A stretch of DNA of 10,881 nt from positions 1-10,881 of the forward strand of contig QEUW01000267.1 in the NCBI GenBank assembly GCA_003577005.1, in the 5' to 3' direction. This document shows positions 7,277 through 10,881 of the stretch, in pieces. The translations under genes were made by a program, and so were the position numbers. Origin of the DNA: Chloroflexota bacterium (GTDB taxonomy: Bacteria; Chloroflexota; Anaerolineae; Caldilineales; Caldilineaceae). Under the pieces are notes generated by a model. It did not search any database, was not told the DNA's origin, and was given only the letters and a program-made list of their open reading frames with translations. Each line of letters opens with the position of its first letter. Positions within the stretch are counted from its first letter, which is position 1.

Positions 7277-7367
7277 CTCGATCTTATTGCTCGATCTTAT
7301 TGCTCGATCTTATTGCTCGACCTTATTGCTCGACCTTATTGCTCGACCTTATTGCTCGACCTTATTG
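7277..7367. repeat. Seven perfect 13-bp tandem repeats
   Basis: Seven units with no spacers: three of CTCGATCTTATTG (7277-7315) followed by four of CTCGACCTTATTG (7316-7367). Only the sixth base differs, and the two variants form separate blocks, as expected from stepwise slippage or unequal crossing-over. The array lies between two leftward genes, ten bases before the ribosome binding site of the two-domain GNAT, so it is in that gene's leader or promoter. Thirteen bases exceed one helical turn and are not a codon multiple, so a coding role is unlikely. Confidence 0.95.
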
Positions 7368-7548
7368 GAAGACGTTCCGAATCGTTTCCGGTGCTGCTGC
7401 TCTACCATAGAGGGCGGGCGTTGGTGCGCCGTTGGCAGGTTCGTTCACTGGCGCGTCAATTGAAAAGTTACGGCATTTGCAATTCAAGCATGATAGACCG
7501 CGGATTTGGCGGGGCCCAGGGGGCGCTCCGACAGATTGGCGTCGAAGG
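7368..7548. other. Gene-free spacer between GNAT genes
   Basis: Together with the tandem array this is the longest gene-free stretch (289 bases). I see no gene, no clear promoter and no terminator here. A TCAATTGA palindrome is at 7456-7463. Short frames on both strands lack a Shine-Dalgarno and any recognisable motif. Confidence 0.4.
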
Positions 7549-8049
7549 CTACAACAACCGTTCAATCACGACTTCATCGATATACTCGCCGCGGACCTTG
7601 GCGTGGCGCCGTGCAGTGCCGACGATGCGAAACCCCTGGCTCTGGTACGCGGCCAAGGCGGCAGGATTGTCTGCTCGTACATACGTGAAGAGCTTATCAT
7701 ACCCCTTGGCTTTGGCGACGGCAAACGTGGCGGCAAAGAGACGTCTGGCGATGCCCTGGCGCCGGCAGGCCAGATCGACAAACGTACCGAGCACACCGAC
7801 ATGGGCAAACGCCTGCGAGTGGCCAGGCAATGGCGACATGCTCTGGAAGCCGACAATCGTCTGCTCTGGTAGACGCACAGCCACATGAAAGATGTCGCGG
7901 TGGGTTAGGCTGAGTATGTAGGCGCGTTCGTCTTCCACAGTGAAGGGCGTGTCGAACGTAGTATAGAGACCCGACTCGATGATTGGATTGAAGACCGCCA
8001 CGATCCCTTCGGCGTCATCTGGTCGTGCCACACGAATCAGCAGCTCCAT
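7549..8049 (-). CDS. GNAT acetyltransferase, phosphinothricin-acetyltransferase-like
   Basis: 166-residue single-domain GNAT of usual length. The start 'IRVARPDDAEGIVAVFNPIIESGLYTTFD' follows the pattern of PAT/MnaT-type L-amino acid N-acyltransferases. Acetyl-CoA motif A is CRRQGIARRL (95-104) with the Arg-x-x-Gly-x-Ala pocket at 96-101; motif B is VRADNPAALAAYQSQGF (124-140) with Tyr135 as the likely general acid and Asn128 conserved. Acetylation of a free amino group is the likely reaction; the acceptor is unknown. It starts three bases after the upstream gene's stop, with AAGGA (8060-8064) ten bases from ATG and inside that gene's end, so it is the last gene of a translationally linked set. 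The tandem repeat array lies further downstream. Confidence 0.88.
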   Translation of the reverse strand: MELLIRVARPDDAEGIVAVFNPIIESGLYTTFDTPFTVEDERAYILSLTHRDIFHVAVRLPEQTIVGFQSMSPLPGHSQAFAHVGVLGTFVDLACRRQGIARRLFAATFAVAKAKGYDKLFTYVRADNPAALAAYQSQGFRIVGTARRHAKVRGEYIDEVVIERLL

Positions 8050-8052
8050 CCG

Positions 8053-8649
8053 TTACAGATCCTTTTTGGAGAAAACAAACTGCACATCTGCCTCAGGAAA
8101 GGTGTGCTGCAAAGACCGAAGGTACGCTAAGTTGCGCTGTGGCTCTTCAAGTTCAAGATAGATCTGATATACTCTGTACTCCTGGTTATAGCCTTCTCGC
8201 GCGATGGTGAAGTTAGACAAATCTAATCGTTCACGAAGCTGGCGATCGGTAAATTGGATCAACACCGTAGGTGTATAGCCACTGGCGATGTGGAACGGCA
8301 CGCCTTCATCAGTGGCCGAGCCAAACACATAAGTGTGTACGTCACCCCTGGCTCGCATCTCGGCTTCAAAATGGCGCAACAGGTGCGTCCCAACCCCCTG
8401 GCGCCGGTAGTCAGGCAAGACAGCAATGCCGCGACCGATACAGGTGCCACCTTCGATATACCCGAGCTTGATCCCAATCACGTTGCTGGTTTCTGTATCT
8501 ACAGCCACATAGAAGATGCCCCGCCCATCCTCGAGCCGGCGAAGGATTTCTTTGCTCGTGGTGTGCTCGCGCGCCCCAAAGACTTCCTGGTACAGCCGCA
8601 GGGCTTCATGCACTTTCGCTGGTGTGAGTTTTTCGATGATGATCGGCAT
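8053..8649 (-). CDS. GNAT acetyltransferase with C-terminal extension
   Basis: 198 residues. The GNAT core spans about 3-130: 'FYVAVDTETSNVIGIKLGY', 'GRGIAVLPDYRRQGVGTHLLRHF' with acetyl-CoA motif A at Arg82-Arg-Gln-Gly85-Val-Gly87, and an 'HIASGY' ending. Motif B is atypical: the usual Asn-x-x-Ala-x-x-Tyr is replaced by 'SATDEGVPFH'. About 65 residues beyond the core ('DRQLRERLDLSNFTIAREGYNQ' onward) are unassigned and form a small extra domain. The substrate is unknown. AAGGTG (8654-8659) is four bases from the ATG, and 12 bases separate it from the preceding GNAT, whose TGA touches this ribosome binding region. Confidence 0.83.
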   Translation of the reverse strand: MPIIIEKLTPAKVHEALRLYQEVFGAREHTTSKEILRRLEDGRGIFYVAVDTETSNVIGIKLGYIEGGTCIGRGIAVLPDYRRQGVGTHLLRHFEAEMRARGDVHTYVFGSATDEGVPFHIASGYTPTVLIQFTDRQLRERLDLSNFTIAREGYNQEYRVYQIYLELEEPQRNLAYLRSLQHTFPEADVQFVFSKKDL

Positions 8650-8661
8650 ATGGCACCTTGC

Positions 8662-9231
8662 TCACCAATATCCCTTCCCAACGTGGAACGCACTCGCTCC
8701 ATTCCAGATCTGCTGTGCGATCTCCGGTGAGCAGACCGGTGCGAGCATCCCATTGTTGCCGTGTTTGATCTGGCCGTAGATATTTTCCCAGGTGAACCCC
8801 TGTGGCAGCGGGCGAAAGCCCAAATTTTCATACAGCTTGCGCGCCATTGGCGAGGTGGACAAAAAGACGATGTTGCACTTCGCTTCGGCTAGAAATTGGA
8901 CGGCTCGTTGGCAAACACGCGTGGCGATGCCTTGCCCACGAAAGCCGCGGTGGGTGCAGACGCCGCTGATCCCGCCCAGCCGGACGCTACGACCATCGTA
9001 GGCGATGTCCCGCACGCGCGTGCCGGCGCAACCGACGAGTTCATCCTGATGGTAGCACAAAACGCGCGAGACCGCCTCGGTAAAGAAGTCTTCTTCAATC
9101 TCTGCGCCCGGCACATCGCCAAAACAATGCTGTACCTGCAAGTGGAAAACCTCGGTGCGCTGTCGGTCGGTCAATTCATCGATCAGGAGGTGGACGAGGT
9201 GTGGGTCAATCGCTTGCGATGGCGTGCTCAT
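8662..9231 (-). CDS. GNAT acetyltransferase resembling AAC(2')-I/NodA-type enzymes
   Basis: 189 residues. Acetyl-CoA motif A is HRGFRGQGIATRV (94-106), with Arg98-Gly-Gln-Gly101-Ile-Ala103; 'MARKLYENLGF' (129-139) is the motif B helix with a likely general acid Tyr134. The layout, with 'LVGCAGTRVRDIAYDGRSVRLGGISGV' before motif A and a late 'W...YW' C-terminus, recalls chromosomal aminoglycoside 2'-N-acetyltransferases and NodA; I judge this by overall pattern only, so aminoglycoside acetylation is a hypothesis. AGGGA (9236-9240) is four bases from the ATG. The gene starts after a 114-base gap holding four AATCCG words, and heads a three-gene GNAT run. Its TGA lies beside the next gene's ribosome binding site. 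Confidence 0.83.
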   Translation of the reverse strand: MSTPSQAIDPHLVHLLIDELTDRQRTEVFHLQVQHCFGDVPGAEIEEDFFTEAVSRVLCYHQDELVGCAGTRVRDIAYDGRSVRLGGISGVCTHRGFRGQGIATRVCQRAVQFLAEAKCNIVFLSTSPMARKLYENLGFRPLPQGFTWENIYGQIKHGNNGMLAPVCSPEIAQQIWNGASAFHVGKGYW

Positions 9232-9263
9232 AGCTTCCCTGTTTCGGTTGAGAGCTCTTCAAA

Positions 9264-9334
9264 AATCCGTTCCCATCGATGCCGCCCCCTGCAGGTTTGG
9301 TGGATGAATCCGCTCAATCCGTTCCCCAAATCCG
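9264..9334. repeat. Four AATCCG words upstream of a GNAT gene
   Basis: In the 114-base gap the word AATCCG occurs at 9264, 9307, 9316 and 9329 on the plus strand (CGGATT on the transcribed side). Two copies extend to an identical 11-mer, AATCCGTTCCC (9264-9274 and 9316-9326); the other two extend to AATCCGCT. Their position, 33 to 103 bases before the ATG at 9231, would suit an operator, but similar AATCCG clusters may just be a genome-wide intergenic repeat. No promoter pair is obvious. Confidence 0.5.
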
Positions 9335-9345
9335 CTGACAGCGCC

Positions 9346-10182
9346 TCACAATGCATGTCCCCCCGACACCTTGAGCACATTGCCCGTCATCCAGCGCGCC
9401 TGCTCCGAGGCGAGAAAGAGGATGGCGTCGGCGATGTCGTCGGGCTGGCCCAGCCGCCCCAAGGGAATGTTGGTCAACTCGCGCGCCTCAGCCTCGGGTG
9501 AGATATAGCCGGTCTGCACCGGACCGGGCGCCACGGTGTTGACCGTGATCCCTAGCGGGCCGATCTCATGGGCGATGCTGCGCGTGAAGGCTTCAATCGT
9601 CGCCTTGCTCGCCCCGTAGGTGATCTGGCTGGGGAACAGTTGCGCAGCATCGGTGCTCAGGTTGATGATGCGACCCCACCGGCCGCCGCGCTGCTGGTAG
9701 CGGCGCACATACTCGGCAATTAAGAGCGCCGTCGCCCGTACGTTGACGGCAAAGGTGCGGTCGATACTGCCCGCCGTGGTGGTAAAGATGGTGTCCGGAT
9801 CTTCGTAATGCGCGGCATTGTTGACCAGGACATCGACCGGTCCAAAGGCGGCTTCGACCGCATCGAACAGCGGAGAAATCGTGGCCGGATCGGCCAGATC
9901 GGTCTCCCAGGCTGCTGCTTGACCCCCTGCCGTGCGGATCATCTGGACCACCTCATCTGCCGGCTGCGCCCGCCTGGCATGATAGAGCGCAAATCCTGGC
10001 TCCGTGGCCTGGGCAGCTTCGGCACCGGATATTCCGTACTGCTCTGGAGCGATCCGCCGATAGGCCAGGAAGACGCGAGCATCTTGCTGAGCAAAGGCCA
10101 TCGCAGTGGCGGCGCCGATCCCCATTGGGTTGTTGGCGCCGGTGATCAAGACAATTTTGCCGGCTAACCCAGGGTCGATCAT
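9346..10182 (-). CDS. Classical short-chain dehydrogenase/reductase (SDR)
   Basis: 278-residue NAD(P)-dependent oxidoreductase, about 30 longer than FabG. Cofactor loop TGANNPMGIG (14-23), Asp95 at the adenine pocket, NNAA at 121-124, and the tetrad Asn147, Ser176, Tyr189 (YGASK) and Lys193; Ser-Tyr spacing is the usual 13. PG (219-220) closes the nucleotide site. The added length is a segment at about 45-75 ('PEQYGISGAEAAQATEPGFA'), between strand beta-2 and the next helix, which would sit over the cofactor or active site. Tyr41-Arg42-Arg43 after beta-2 hint at NADPH preference. The substrate is unknown. The ATG overlaps the preceding GNAT stop (ATGA), with GGAGG (10190-10194) seven bases upstream inside that gene, so translation is coupled. 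Confidence 0.9.
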   Translation of the reverse strand: MIDPGLAGKIVLITGANNPMGIGAATAMAFAQQDARVFLAYRRIAPEQYGISGAEAAQATEPGFALYHARRAQPADEVVQMIRTAGGQAAAWETDLADPATISPLFDAVEAAFGPVDVLVNNAAHYEDPDTIFTTTAGSIDRTFAVNVRATALLIAEYVRRYQQRGGRWGRIINLSTDAAQLFPSQITYGASKATIEAFTRSIAHEIGPLGITVNTVAPGPVQTGYISPEAEARELTNIPLGRLGQPDDIADAILFLASEQARWMTGNVLKVSGGHAL

Positions 10183-10703
10183 GACGTTTCCTCCGGTGGC
10201 TGGTTCTCATCGCTTTTGGCAGCGGTTCGCAACGGCAGGAGAAAGTATGCCCCATCGCGCCGTCCAGTGGCCGGCAGCGGCTGGATGGCGAAGCCCAATG
10301 CCAGCTTCAAGTGGTGGTTTGCCTTGTTCGCGGCGCTGCTGTGCGAGCGAATCTGATAGCAACCGTGGCCGCGCGCATCCGCAATGAGCCGCTGCTGCAA
10401 CCGGCGCCCGATGCCACGGCGGCGCTGGTCCGGCGCCACACCGAAGGCCAGCACCTTCGCCTCTGTCAGCAGTTCGCCATGCAAGACCACCGGCGCGAGA
10501 TCGTCCTCGACGCCAATATGCTGGACAACATAGCGCAGGAAACCCGCCACTTTGCCATCCTGGTGGGCGACGAGCATATGCGAACTCAAATGCCAATCGG
10601 CGGTGAACGCCGACCATCCTTCCTGTCCCAGTTCAGTGGTTAACGCCGCCAGCGCCGGCCAGCGCGGATGGTCGGGTGGCCATTCGTCCAGTGCGAGAGA
10701 CAT
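10179..10703 (-). CDS. GNAT acetyltransferase, first gene of the leftward cluster
   Basis: 174 residues. Acetyl-CoA motif A is FGVAPDQRRRGIGRRLQQRL (87-106) with Arg94-x-x-Gly97-Ile-Gly99; motif B is 'QIRSHSSAANKANHHLKLALGF' (117-138). The usual tyrosine of motif B is His130/His131 or Leu132 here, so the catalytic acid may differ. A long 'LVAHQDGKVAGFLRYVVQHIG' beta section precedes it. Substrate unknown. The last four bases overlap the SDR gene (ATGA), so acetylation and oxidoreduction probably act in one pathway or on one regulatory unit. The ATG is preceded only by AAGAAAG, a weak Shine-Dalgarno. Confidence 0.83.
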   Translation of the reverse strand: MSLALDEWPPDHPRWPALAALTTELGQEGWSAFTADWHLSSHMLVAHQDGKVAGFLRYVVQHIGVEDDLAPVVLHGELLTEAKVLAFGVAPDQRRRGIGRRLQQRLIADARGHGCYQIRSHSSAANKANHHLKLALGFAIQPLPATGRRDGAYFLLPLRTAAKSDENQPPEETS

Positions 10704-10881
10704 AGCGCTTTCTTAAATATTATCAAAGTGACTACAGGACCCCGGCGATTTGCGTGGATGAAAACTTATCCGATCAGGGTAATCTGCAGATACTGTAGAC
10801 TTTTGCTGTTTCGTCTTGATTTTAATCCACAATTCTTTATACCGTAATTTCAGCAGGTGCTTGGTCCAATTATGTTATCTA
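10704..10881. other. A+T-rich upstream region of the leftward cluster
   Basis: The composition is much more A+T-rich than the coding DNA, as expected for promoters. Leftward, a TAAAAT -10-like box precedes the GNAT gene by about 120 bases, but its -35 (TTACGG) is poor. Rightward, TTGATT (10816-10821), 16 bases, TATACC (10838-10843) could drive a gene outside the window. ATCTGCAGAT (10782-10791) is a perfect 10-bp palindrome and a possible operator. None of these is decisive. Confidence 0.3.

Noticed and set aside
7277..7367. CRISPR array
   Set aside because: Units are 13 bases and directly adjacent without spacers, and no cas gene is present.
7362..7565. 67-codon leftward frame downstream of a GNAT
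   Set aside because: TTG start without Shine-Dalgarno, low-complexity content, and it ends inside the tandem repeats.
7238..7888. 216-codon rightward frame across the 13-bp repeats
   Set aside because: Its N-terminal half is just translated tandem repeat and its rest is antisense to a convincing GNAT gene.
8896..9501. 201-codon rightward frame
   Set aside because: Antisense to two genes with intact GNAT and SDR motifs, with no own motifs.

Overview
This is a GC-rich bacterial window with ten protein-coding genes and short intergenic gaps. No rRNA, tRNA, CRISPR array or transposase gene is visible. Spaced, multi-paralogue GNAT genes, a palindromic 'TAGGGGCAG...CTGCCCCTA' intergenic repeat and clustered AATCCG words suggest an environmental Chloroflexota-type genome (Anaerolineae/Caldilineae-like). 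That assignment is an impression from composition and repeat style, not a proven match.

Left part (1-2540, rightward). A complete radical SAM/SPASM enzyme (32-1522) with a PqqD/RRE-like N-terminal segment is followed by a soluble SPFH/band-7 protein (1659-2429). The pair ends at two tandem hairpins (2469-2540) that lie between convergent genes. The enzyme looks like a peptide maturase, but no convincing precursor peptide is inside the window; only 31 bases precede the gene.

Middle part (2577-4833). A 12-helix MFS drug/proton antiporter-type exporter is read leftward from a well-formed sigma-70-like promoter (TTGCCA-17-TACAAT), which also fixes its GTG start. Divergently read is a small secreted protein with two fibronectin type III domains, ending at a long hairpin.

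Right part (4894-10703, all leftward). In transcription order: a GNAT acetyltransferase overlapping by 4 bases with an SDR oxidoreductase; three more GNATs packed with gaps of 12 and 3 bases; a spacer with seven perfect 13-bp tandem repeats; a fifth, two-domain GNAT; a palindromic repeat that supplies that gene's stop codon; an APH(6)-type small-molecule kinase; and a HEAT-repeat protein with a C-terminal four-cysteine zinc ribbon. Five divergent GNATs plus a kinase and a nearby exporter form a small-molecule-modification island. The substrates are not readable from sequence. The genes look intact: no frameshift or truncated gene was found.

The most interesting items are the maturase-SPFH pair, the GNAT array, the 13-bp repeat array directly upstream of a ribosome binding site, and the inverted repeat fused to a gene end. 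No single region is a clearly new system.
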